In this document: positions 38,098 to 46,127 of the stretch, piece by piece
How the letters are laid out: each line of letters opens with the position of its first letter
Numbering within the stretch: position 1 is the stretch's first letter
Assembly: GCA_020161015.1 (NCBI GenBank)
Contig: JAIUOT010000017.1
Coordinates: forward strand, 62,001 to 126,000
DNA: 64,000 bases
Reading direction: 5' to 3'
From: Actinomycetota bacterium
GTDB lineage: Bacteria > Actinomycetota > Actinomycetes > Propionibacteriales > Propionibacteriaceae
The notes under the pieces: generated by a model
What the model saw: only the letters and a program-made list of their open reading frames with translations
What the model was told of the DNA's origin: nothing
Database searches by the model: none
Made by a program: the position numbers and the translations under genes

Positions 38098-39075
38098 TCA
38101 GGCCAGGGCCTCCTGCTCGTCGGGGGTGGCACGACGGACGACGATCCGCGTCCAGGCCCCGACGTAGATGCGCTGGCCCGGTGTGAGCTCGACGCGTCCC
38201 TGCGGGATCGGCATGGCCGGCAGCGGGCCCGCGGGCGAGCCGACGAAGGTGCCGTTGGCCGAGTTCAGGTCCTCGATCCACCAGCGGGTGCCGTCGGTGG
38301 ACAGCATCGCGTGGCGGCGGCTGCACCCGGTGTCGAGTTCGCAGTCCACGTCCGGGAAGATGCCCCGGCTGTGCGACACCCGGCCGATCAGGTTGCCCTC
38401 CTTGACCAGCGGGACGATGTCGGGCAGGCCGGGCGACGGCAACGGGTCCGAGGATCCCTGCGCGGCGTACCAGTCGGGGTCGATCCACAGCTCGGCCACC
38501 CACTCCACCCGGGGACGGGCGGGGACGGGTTCCGGTACCGGCGTGGACGGCGCGTACGCGGGGGCCGCCACCGGGGCGGACGGGCCCTCCGCCGGCGCCG
38601 GGACCGGCGTGGACGGCGTTTCGGCGTCCACGCCGGCGGGGGCGGCCTCGGCGACCGGCTCGGGCCGCGGGTCCTCCGCGACCGCGACCTCGGGTGTTCC
38701 TGGCTCTCCCGCCGCCACGTCGGCCGTCGCGTTGTCGGGCTCCGCCGACGGCTCGGCCTCCGGTGCGCCCGGCGGTGTCGCGGCGTCCGCATCCGGCACG
38801 GGAGCCGGGGCGGGAACGGGCGCGACCACGGGAACGGGGTCGATCGCGGGGGCGGGCAGCGTCCCGGTGGTGAAGTCGTAGCCGCAGGCCTCGCAGAACA
38901 GCGCGTCCGCCACGTTCGGGGTCTGGCAGTGCGGGCAGATCACCGGCGGGGGGACCGCGGCGGAGATCGGCGGCGGCGCGGCCGGGATCCCGGTCTGGCC
39001 GCCCGGCACGGGCAGCCCGCAGGTGTCGCAGAAGTCGGTCTGGGCCGTCTGGTGCCCCGCCGGACAGATCGGCAT
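38098..39075 (-). CDS. FHA-domain protein with two N-terminal zinc ribbons
   Basis: A 325-residue phosphothreonine-binding adaptor. Two zinc-binding knuckles open the protein: Cys4, His8, Cys16, Cys19, then Cys47, Cys50, Cys61, Cys64 (CPHC...CEACG). A Pro/Ala/Glu-rich linker runs to about residue 185. The FHA domain fills the rest, with NLIGRVSHSRG, CSRRHAML and LNSANGTFVG carrying the phosphopeptide-binding Arg, Ser, His and Asn. It is the last gene of the operon, one base after the VWA stop. By analogy with GarA it could be a substrate of the PknG-like kinase; the actual partner is unknown. Confidence 0.9.
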   Translation of the reverse strand: MPICPAGHQTAQTDFCDTCGLPVPGGQTGIPAAPPPISAAVPPPVICPHCQTPNVADALFCEACGYDFTTGTLPAPAIDPVPVVAPVPAPAPVPDADAATPPGAPEAEPSAEPDNATADVAAGEPGTPEVAVAEDPRPEPVAEAAPAGVDAETPSTPVPAPAEGPSAPVAAPAYAPSTPVPEPVPARPRVEWVAELWIDPDWYAAQGSSDPLPSPGLPDIVPLVKEGNLIGRVSHSRGIFPDVDCELDTGCSRRHAMLSTDGTRWWIEDLNSANGTFVGSPAGPLPAMPIPQGRVELTPGQRIYVGAWTRIVVRRATPDEQEALA

Positions 39076-39076
39076 G

Positions 39077-40357
39077 TCAGCCCCTGATTCGCGTGGTCTT
39101 CGTGGACGCCGTGTCCAGGGCCATCTCGTCCGCCTTGTCCACAGCCTTCTTGAGCCTCACCGTACCCGTCCGGGCGTCGGCGATGTCCACGACCTTCCGG
39201 AGTTTCGAGGTCGCCTCGACATTGCCGGTCTCGGTCGCCAGCTGGACGGCGCGCCCCAGTTTGGTGGTCGCGGTCGCCTCGTCGCCGACGGCCTTCGCCG
39301 CCAGGCCCTCCTGGATCACCTGCGCCAGTTCGGCCTGCCCGGTGTAGTGCGCGACCTCCGGGTTGATCTGTGCGGTCAGGTTGGTGTCGGAGGACCACTT
39401 GGCCTTGACCAGGCCCTGGGTGAGCAGTTCCGCGCCGACGGCGAGCTGCACGCGCGCGGCGAGCTGCTCCTGGCCGACCGACTTCGCGGCCAGCCGGACG
39501 GCGATGTGGTAGTCGCGCTCCTCGTCCGCCCATGCACCGGTCGGGTAGCTCATCGTGAGCTGGTTCACCGGGGTGCCGCGGTGGGTGAGGTCCTCGACGG
39601 TGGGGGAGACCTGGCGGATGAACATCACCTGCGCACCCTGCGGGATCCACACGCGCAGGTCGGCGTTGGCCACGCCGCGTGCCATCGAGTTGCGCATGAG
39701 TTCGGCGAAGACGGCCCCCATCTGGGACGGGTCGCCGATGATGTCGACGGTGCCGAGCATCGCCTGGGCGATCTTGCGGATCTCGGCGACCTTCCAGTCG
39801 ACGCCGACGCCGCGCGCGTCCACCTGGAAGTCGCCCGCGCAGTTGATGATCGCCTGGTCGAGCTGCTGGGCGGTCTCGTTGTGGTTCTCGCCGTCGGTCA
39901 GCAGGATCACGTGCTTCTGGGCGAGGTTGCCGATCGACGCGAACAGTGCCTTGCACAGGTTCAGCCAGGTGCCCATCGCCGTGCCGCCCTCGGCGCGGAA
40001 GAAGCTGATCTGGCGCCGGGCCTCCGCGCGGGTGCGGGCGTCCATGCGGACCATGCCGGCGCCGGTCTGCACCATCGGGTAGGCGAGGTAGGCCTTGTGG
40101 TTGCCCGCGACGACGGCGAAGAACGTGCCGTCCAGGATGTGGTCGAGGGCGACCATCGCCGCCTGCTTCGCGGCATTCATGTTCGCGACGCCCATCGAGC
40201 CGGAGGTGTCCACCACGATGATCTCGCCGGCGTCTCCGCTGCCCGTGCGGCCGGCGGAGCCGGCGCCGCTGCAGCGGATGGTGACGATCGCGTTGACGTC
40301 GGTCCCGCCGTCGGGCAGGAACTCGTTCTGGTAGACCGCGGAGGTGAACTCAGCCAT
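39077..40357 (-). CDS. VWA-domain protein (TerY-like)
   Basis: A 426-residue cytosolic von Willebrand A protein. The metal-ion-dependent adhesion site is complete: DTSGSMG at residue 50, the Thr loop near AEGGTAMGTW, and HVILLTDGENHNE. The C-terminal half holds a beta-sandwich (RDYHIAVRLAAKS) and a helical bundle, as in longer TerY/CoxE-like proteins. The last eight residues are TKTTRIRG, in which Thr421 with Ile at +3 fits an FHA-binding phosphothreonine site. It overlaps the PP2C gene by 8 bp. VWA, kinase and PP2C together form the known TerY-P triad. Confidence 0.9.
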   Translation of the reverse strand: MAEFTSAVYQNEFLPDGGTDVNAIVTIRCSGAGSAGRTGSGDAGEIIVVDTSGSMGVANMNAAKQAAMVALDHILDGTFFAVVAGNHKAYLAYPMVQTGAGMVRMDARTRAEARRQISFFRAEGGTAMGTWLNLCKALFASIGNLAQKHVILLTDGENHNETAQQLDQAIINCAGDFQVDARGVGVDWKVAEIRKIAQAMLGTVDIIGDPSQMGAVFAELMRNSMARGVANADLRVWIPQGAQVMFIRQVSPTVEDLTHRGTPVNQLTMSYPTGAWADEERDYHIAVRLAAKSVGQEQLAARVQLAVGAELLTQGLVKAKWSSDTNLTAQINPEVAHYTGQAELAQVIQEGLAAKAVGDEATATTKLGRAVQLATETGNVEATSKLRKVVDIADARTGTVRLKKAVDKADEMALDTASTKTTRIRG

Positions 40358-41477
40358 GCTCGCGGTGTGCTCCGTTCTGTGGTTCGGTGGGGGCCGCTCC
40401 CAGACTAACCGCCGGTGCGGGGACGCGGGCGAGCGCGACGGTCACGTTGTCCTGGCCGCCCCGGGAGTTCGCCCACTCCAGGAGGCGCTGCGCGACGGCC
40501 GCCAGCCCGCCGCCGCCGGCGGCCGCGTCGTCCAGCTGCCGGGCCAGCTCGTCGGGGGTGGACGCGTAGTTCCACAGCCCGTCGGAGCACACCAGCAGCC
40601 AGCCCGGCGCGGTCACGCGACGGGAGCCGGTGCGCGGCACGATGTCGGGCGCGTCCCGTCCCAGCCATTTGGTGATGGCGTGGGCGCGGGGCAGGGCCTC
40701 CGCCTCCGCGCGGGGCATGCCCTCGGCGATGAATGCCTGGGCCATCGAGTCGTCCACGCTGAGCAGGACCCGCTCGTCCGCCCCCAGCAGGTAGACCCGA
40801 GAGTCGCCGAGGTTGGCGAAGTGGACGGTGTCGCCGACGACCACGGCCGCGGCCAGGGTGGCCGACGCGGCGTTCGTGCTGTCGGGGGCCGTGGTCTCGA
40901 CCACCGCGCGGTTCGCGCTCTCGGTGGCCTCGACCAGCGCCCTGGCCCAGTCCTCGCCGGTCGGGACGCCCCCGGCGGAGGCGAGTGCTGCCAGGACGTC
41001 GCGGGCGCGCTCGGCCGCCGCCTGGGAGGCGACGTCGGAGTCGACGCTGGTGGACACGCCGTCGCAGACCACGAGCACCGCGCGGTCGTCCCCGGCCCAC
41101 AGGGCCATCGCGTCCTCGTTGCGGTGGTGCTGAAGGCTGCGGTCGCAGACCCCGCCCACCCAGTCCGCGGGGGAGTCGGTGTAGTGGTCGCGGGGGCTGG
41201 GCGCCTTCGCGCCGCAGGTCTGGCAGTAGCCGTCCGCCCCGATCGTCCCGCCGCAGGACGCACAGCTGGCCACCTGGCTGGCGCGGACGCCGAGGCGCCG
41301 GGTCTGGGCGGACGGGGCGTCCGCGGCGGGCGCGGGAGGCGGCGGGGGCGGGGCCGTCGGCACCAGCGGGGAACCGCAGGCCTCGCAGAACCACGCCGCA
41401 GGATCGATCGGGCGGCCGCAGGCGGGGCAGGCGGGCTGGTCGGGGGTCGGGCCGTCGGCGGGTTCGAGATCGCTCAC
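40350..41477 (-). CDS. PP2C-family Ser/Thr phosphatase with two N-terminal zinc ribbons
   Basis: A 375-residue PPM phosphatase. Residues 1-85 carry two zinc ribbons, CPACG...CEACG and CASCGGTIGADGYCQTCG, joined by a Pro-rich linker. The phosphatase domain has HHRNEDAM, VVCDGVS, NLGDSRVYLL, LLVCSDGLW and GGQDNVTVAL, so all metal-binding aspartates are present and it should be active. No transmembrane segment is seen. The GTG start overlaps the kinase stop (GTGA). It is presumably the partner that reverses the adjacent PknG-like kinase. Confidence 0.93.
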   Translation of the reverse strand: MSDLEPADGPTPDQPACPACGRPIDPAAWFCEACGSPLVPTAPPPPPPAPAADAPSAQTRRLGVRASQVASCASCGGTIGADGYCQTCGAKAPSPRDHYTDSPADWVGGVCDRSLQHHRNEDAMALWAGDDRAVLVVCDGVSTSVDSDVASQAAAERARDVLAALASAGGVPTGEDWARALVEATESANRAVVETTAPDSTNAASATLAAAVVVGDTVHFANLGDSRVYLLGADERVLLSVDDSMAQAFIAEGMPRAEAEALPRAHAITKWLGRDAPDIVPRTGSRRVTAPGWLLVCSDGLWNYASTPDELARQLDDAAAGGGGLAAVAQRLLEWANSRGGQDNVTVALARVPAPAVSLGAAPTEPQNGAHREHG

Positions 41478-43777
41478 AGCAGGCTCCAGGGACGCAGGGA
41501 GTTGGCGAGGTCGACGTAGCCCGCACGCAGCTCCGGGCTCTCTGTGAGCCGGCCGAGCTGCAGGTAGGCGGCCACCAGCTCGTCACGCACCATCGGTGGG
41601 GTCAAGGTGCGATTGCCCAGGTGCAGCGGGCCCTTCTGCGCCAGCGCCATCGCCCGGTCGTAGAGCAGGGCGCGGTACTGCGCCTCCGCCAGCGGGTCCA
41701 GACGCGCCTGGGTGATCGCCGAGAACGCCTCGTCCAGCCCGGACGCGTCGGTGGCGAGGGTCACCAGGTGCTGTGCCTTCAGCCGTTGCGACTCGGGGTA
41801 GCCCCGCGAGGTGCTCGGCACGAGCTCCAGGGCAGCGAGGGAGCCGGGCAGGTCGTTGCGGGCCGCCCGCACGCGGGCCAGGCCGAACGCCGCCGGCGTC
41901 ACGTAGTTGGCGTCGGTGTTCGCGCAGATCCGGTACAGGTCCTCTGCGATGTCGTACTCGCCGCCGAGCTCGCAGGCCAGGGCGAGCGCGAGCTTGGGGG
42001 CGAGTTCCCCGGGCACCTGCCCGTAGACCGCGTTGAACGAGCTCTGGGCTGTCGTGTAGTCCCGGTCCTGGAGCGCCCGCAGGCCCGCCAGCCAGACCGC
42101 GCGCCACTCCCACGGGTCGTTGGTCAGCAACCGGTGGACGCACTCGTCGACCAGCTTGGCGTTCCCGGCGTCCAGCGCGGCCTCGCCACGGGCCAGCAGC
42201 ACCTGAGCGGAGACCGCCGGAGGGGTCGCCAGTGCCTCCAGCCGCTGGACGGGGTCGTCCGCGCTGATCCGCGACAGCCAGCCCGCCTGGGGGTCGGTCG
42301 GGTCGGGCCGCAGGCGTGGCAGCTGGCGCTGGTTCCGCTCACCAGCGACCGTCGGGGCCTCGAACAGCACCGACGCGGACGCCGTCGTGGCCACCCCCGG
42401 CGTCGCGGCAGCCACCACCTCGCGAAGGACCCCCAACATCTGGAGCCGCAGTTCCTCGGCCGAGGTGAACCGGTCGTTCGGGTCGGGCGCGCAGCACTTC
42501 AGCAGCAGCCGGTACAGCGAGTCGTGCGCGGCGATGGCCGGGAGCTCCTCCGCCGGCGGGATCCGGAACTCGTACTCGCCCTGGTAGCCGGGAACCTCCG
42601 CGCTGAGCACCATCAGGGTGCGCCCGACGGTGAAGATGTCCGAGGCGACGGACGGGCCGAGCGTGGCGACCTCGGGTGCCTGGAAGCCCACCGTGCCGTA
42701 GATGGCCGAGTCGTCGTCGCCGATGTGGCGGACGCCGCCGAGGTCGATGAGCTTGAGGGAGTCGCCGACCTGGATGACGTTCTCGGGCTTGAAGTCGCAG
42801 TACAGCAGGCCCAGCTCGTGCAGGTAGCCCAGCGCGGGGAGGATCTCGATCAGGAACGCCAGGGCCTGGTCGACGGGCAGCGGGTCGGCGACGCCGCTGT
42901 TGGTGGTCATGCGTTGCTTGAGCAGCTGCTTCAGCGACCGCCCGCCGACGTACTCCATCACGATGTAGCCGGCGTCGTCGTGGGTGACGAAGTTGTAGAT
43001 CTCGACGATCTGCGGGTGCTCCACCCGGGCGAGGAAACGCTGCTCGCCGATGGCGGCCGCCAGGGCGTCCTTGTCACCGGTGTTCAGCAGGCCCTTGAGC
43101 ACCACCCACCGCCCGGACACATTGCGGTCCTTGGCCAGGTAGATCCAGCCCATGCCGCCGTGTGCGAGCGCACCCACCACCTCGTACTGGTTGGCCACGA
43201 CGTCCCCGGCCCGGAGCTTCACGGTGAACGAGTAGGGGGCGCCGCACGCCGGGCAGAAGCCCTCCGAGCGCGACTCGACCTTGTCGCCGCCCTGGCCGAC
43301 CTTCGCGCCGCAGCGCGGGCACACCCGGGCGTCCAGCGGCACCTCCGCCCGGGCAAGGACCGCCTTGGCCGGGTCGATCGCCGGCGCCGGCGGCACGCGC
43401 GTCAGCCCGGCGCCGATACGCCCGGTGGTGAGGCGCTCCGCGCTGCTGTGCCGGGTGGGACGACCGCCGAACGACGTGGCCCGCGCCGAGCCCAGGGCGG
43501 TGGAGCCGAGGTGGATCGAGGTGCGGGTCACGGTCGAGCGTGCGCCGGCGGGCGGCAGCACCGGCGTGGGGTCGATGTCGGGCGAGCCGCAGACGTCGCA
43601 GTAGCCGTCCACGATGTGGCCCGGGCAGCCCGGCTGGCGGCAGTTGCCGGAGGGCCGGCTGGACGGACGCGCGCCCGGCACGGCCATCCCGACGGGCATG
43701 GTCGAGCCCGGCATGCCGCAGACGTCGCAGTAGCCGTCGACGATCGTGCCGGTGCAGCCCGGCTGGCGGCACTTCAC
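41474..43777 (-). CDS. pknG: PknG-like Ser/Thr protein kinase with extra N-terminal zinc ribbons and C-terminal TPR
   Basis: A 767-residue soluble kinase with PknG architecture. Two nearly identical ribbons open it (Cys3, 8, 17, 20 and Cys46, 51, 60, 63; each ends VDGYCDVCG); these are extra to normal PknG. The rubredoxin domain (VCPRCGAKVG...CPACGAPYSF) follows, then the kinase (about 205-470): ALAHGGMGWIYLAKD, Lys in VVLKGLL, catalytic Asp328 in LLYCDFKPENV, and the DLG variant in KLIDLGGVR. The CDFKP and DLG variants are PknG traits, not defects. The C-terminal 240 residues are TPR-like. It overlaps both neighbours by GTGA. In mycobacteria PknG phosphorylates GarA to control glutamate metabolism. 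Confidence 0.92.
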   Translation of the reverse strand: MKCRQPGCTGTIVDGYCDVCGMPGSTMPVGMAVPGARPSSRPSGNCRQPGCPGHIVDGYCDVCGSPDIDPTPVLPPAGARSTVTRTSIHLGSTALGSARATSFGGRPTRHSSAERLTTGRIGAGLTRVPPAPAIDPAKAVLARAEVPLDARVCPRCGAKVGQGGDKVESRSEGFCPACGAPYSFTVKLRAGDVVANQYEVVGALAHGGMGWIYLAKDRNVSGRWVVLKGLLNTGDKDALAAAIGEQRFLARVEHPQIVEIYNFVTHDDAGYIVMEYVGGRSLKQLLKQRMTTNSGVADPLPVDQALAFLIEILPALGYLHELGLLYCDFKPENVIQVGDSLKLIDLGGVRHIGDDDSAIYGTVGFQAPEVATLGPSVASDIFTVGRTLMVLSAEVPGYQGEYEFRIPPAEELPAIAAHDSLYRLLLKCCAPDPNDRFTSAEELRLQMLGVLREVVAAATPGVATTASASVLFEAPTVAGERNQRQLPRLRPDPTDPQAGWLSRISADDPVQRLEALATPPAVSAQVLLARGEAALDAGNAKLVDECVHRLLTNDPWEWRAVWLAGLRALQDRDYTTAQSSFNAVYGQVPGELAPKLALALACELGGEYDIAEDLYRICANTDANYVTPAAFGLARVRAARNDLPGSLAALELVPSTSRGYPESQRLKAQHLVTLATDASGLDEAFSAITQARLDPLAEAQYRALLYDRAMALAQKGPLHLGNRTLTPPMVRDELVAAYLQLGRLTESPELRAGYVDLANSLRPWSLL

Positions 43778-44901
43778 GACCGCCCCCGCGACAGGTGGTC
43801 GAGCTGGGCGGAGTAGGCGGCGAGCACCTGCTGCACCACGGGCAGGACGACCGGGGTGGCGGCGAGGCGACGACCGGCGAGCGCGCCCAGTTCGGCGAGG
43901 TCGGGATGCCCGGCCACGCCCAGGGCGGCCGCCTTGGCCTGGAGCGCGCCCAGCAGCGACGCGGCGGCGTCGCGGCCGGCGAGGGCGCCGCCGAGGGCGG
44001 ACTGGATCTCTGCCAGCTGCGCCGCCACGCGTCCCAGCCCCTCCACGTAGCCGACAAGGGCGGTGCGGGTGTTGGGCACGGGGCCCAGGCTGGCCGCGCT
44101 CGGCAGCGGGGTCTGCGGTGCCGGCCACACCGACGCGGCGACCTGGGCGGCCAGCGCGCGGACCGCCTGCTCGCGCGCGGTGACCTCGGCCAGCTCCTCG
44201 CGGGCGCGGGTCAGCAGGTCGCGCGCCTCGCGGCGCTGGGCGGAGCCCACGATGAGGTCACGTTCCAGGCGCGCGGCGTCGATCTCGAGGGTGCCGAGCA
44301 AGCCAGCGATGTCGCCGCCGCGGGTGCGCTTGTCCGTCAGTTCCTGGGTGCGGGCGGCCAGCCCGGCGAGGCGTGCCTGCGCGGCCGGGGCGAGGGCCGG
44401 CGGCTCGAGCGCCGCCTGGTCGCGGATGCGCTCGAGCTGCGCACGGAGGCCGCGCAGCCGGATCTGCTGCTGCTCGGCGTTGGGGTCGGTGTTCAGCCGC
44501 GTGCGCAGCTGTGCCACGAGGGCGTCGCACAGGCGTCCGGCCTCCGGCAGCGACACCGCCATCGACTGGAGCTGGGCGACCTGGCTGCCGGCGGTGTCCA
44601 GCCGTCCCCAGATCAGGGCCGAGAGCCGCTCGAGCTCCTGCTGGCCGACGCGCCCGGAGTCCCAGGTGGCGAGCAGGAGGTTCTGCCGGGTCTTGGCCGC
44701 CTGCCACAGGGCCAGCGCCAGGGCCATGTCGCCGGTGAGTTCCGCCTGGCGGCCGGAGCCGACGATCTGCTCGTCCAGGGCGTCGAGTTCTGCGCGGCGC
44801 ACCGACAGCCAGGTCTCGAGGCGCCCGAAGTACTCCAGCAGGTCGTTGGGGCGGGCCGCGACTCCGAGCTGTCCGGGGGCCGCGGGGGACGTGGTGCTCA
44901 T
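43774..44901 (-). CDS. Coiled-coil protein of unknown function in the PknG operon
   Basis: A 375-residue, almost entirely helical protein without signal peptide or membrane segments. Coiled-coil stretches include LGRLETWLSVRRAELDALDE analogues near residue 25, RLRGLRAQLERIRDQAAL, and LTRAREELAEVTAREQAVRALA. I do not recognise a family. It lies between the GlnX-like membrane protein (ATGA overlap) and the kinase (GTGA overlap), so it may be a cytoplasmic connector between them; that role is inference. Confidence 0.72.
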   Translation of the reverse strand: MSTTSPAAPGQLGVAARPNDLLEYFGRLETWLSVRRAELDALDEQIVGSGRQAELTGDMALALALWQAAKTRQNLLLATWDSGRVGQQELERLSALIWGRLDTAGSQVAQLQSMAVSLPEAGRLCDALVAQLRTRLNTDPNAEQQQIRLRGLRAQLERIRDQAALEPPALAPAAQARLAGLAARTQELTDKRTRGGDIAGLLGTLEIDAARLERDLIVGSAQRREARDLLTRAREELAEVTAREQAVRALAAQVAASVWPAPQTPLPSAASLGPVPNTRTALVGYVEGLGRVAAQLAEIQSALGGALAGRDAAASLLGALQAKAAALGVAGHPDLAELGALAGRRLAATPVVLPVVQQVLAAYSAQLDHLSRGRS

Positions 44902-46127
44902 CGGTACTCCTGGAGGCGTCGGCCCAGCCCGAGGACGCCGAGGAACGCCCCGGCGAGGGCGACCGCGACGGCCGCGACGAGCTGGATCGCCAGTTCGGTG
45001 CCGGCGGACTCGGGGGCGGCCGCGGCGCGCTGGACCGCTGCCGCCGTCTTCTTCGCCGCGCTGTCGAGGAACCCTTCCGTCGCCCCGGCGAGCGACTTCT
45101 CGTCGCCGGCGGTGACCGTCGCGGTCGCCGTCGTCCAGTCGCCGTCGCGGAGCGCTCCGACGATCGTGGTGGAGGCCGTCCGGAAGGCCTTGAGGCTGGG
45201 GAGGTCCTCGCTGGTCGCGGCATCGGAGGCCGCGGACGTGGCCTCGTCGAGCGCCGCCTGGGAGTCGGCGGTCCACTCGTGCCGCAGGACGCCGGTGGTG
45301 AGGACCCGCTGCGCACGGTCGAGCTCGTCGACGGCCGTGGCCACCTGCACGATGTGCCCGAACTGCGTCCCCCGCGCGACCTCGGACGCCTGGGCCGCCG
45401 CCGACTGCGCACCGAGCGCGAGGGCGAGCACCACCACGACGGCGATGCCGGACCCGACCAGGCCCACGTTGAGCACCCGGTGGCTCAGCCGGGCGACCAG
45501 CCAGCTCGCCCACACGACGACCGCGAGGAGCGCGAGCCCGGGCAGCCACGCGAGCACGGCGTTGAGGCCGGCCGGACGCACGGTCGCCTCGTCGCCGAGG
45601 CGCTGCTGGAGCGTCCCGATCCCGTCCAGCACCGTGTCCAGCTGGACGTCGGCAGCGGCGAGCAGCGGGACGGCCTTCGCGCGCGGGTTGCCGGCGGCCG
45701 CGGCGAGGGCCTTGCCGTAGCGCACCACGCCCTGGCCGGCCTCGGAGAGCAGGTCGGCGTCCTGCGGCCGCGCCTGGGCGGCCTCGACGAGCAGGCCGGC
45801 CGCCGTCGCCACCGCCTCTCCGGCCGCCGCGGAGTGCGTGCCGGTCGCGGGCTCGCTCAGCAGCGCTCCGCGTGCGGCCTCGGTCGCCGCGGTGTTGAGC
45901 TGGTGGCGGACGTCGCCCAGACGCGCGTACTGCTGCGCCAGTTCCGGGGTGGTCGCGAGGTCGGCCCGCAGGTCCTGGATCATCCACGCGGCAAGGCCAC
46001 CGGCCAGCACGAGCGCCAGCGCGACGACGAGCTGGAGCCTGCGCAGCAGTTGCGGCGAGCGGCTCGGTGCCGGCGTCGGGACGCCGGCCGACGGCAGCGA
46101 CGTGCGTGGCGGCGCGGACGTGGTCAC
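44898..46127 (-). CDS. GlnX-like four-helix membrane sensor protein
   Basis: A 409-residue membrane protein with four predicted helices near residues 33-52, 195-215, 222-243 and 380-402. Two long helical extracytoplasmic domains (about 53-190 and 245-378) lie between helices 1-2 and 3-4. This topology and the neighbouring pknG match GlnX (Rv0412c), which with the Asp/Glu-binding lipoprotein GlnH signals to PknG in mycobacteria. I infer orthology from layout; sequence identity was not measured. No GlnH gene is present in the operon. The GTG start overlaps the AAA gene stop. Confidence 0.72.
   Translation of the reverse strand: MTTSAPPRTSLPSAGVPTPAPSRSPQLLRRLQLVVALALVLAGGLAAWMIQDLRADLATTPELAQQYARLGDVRHQLNTAATEAARGALLSEPATGTHSAAAGEAVATAAGLLVEAAQARPQDADLLSEAGQGVVRYGKALAAAAGNPRAKAVPLLAAADVQLDTVLDGIGTLQQRLGDEATVRPAGLNAVLAWLPGLALLAVVVWASWLVARLSHRVLNVGLVGSGIAVVVVLALALGAQSAAAQASEVARGTQFGHIVQVATAVDELDRAQRVLTTGVLRHEWTADSQAALDEATSAASDAATSEDLPSLKAFRTASTTIVGALRDGDWTTATATVTAGDEKSLAGATEGFLDSAAKKTAAAVQRAAAAPESAGTELAIQLVAAVAVALAGAFLGVLGLGRRLQEYR

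Noticed and set aside
42740..42800. PknG-like kinase as a pseudokinase because of CDFKP and DLG
   Set aside because: Asp328, the following Asn and the metal Asp are present, and these variants are normal for active PknG proteins.
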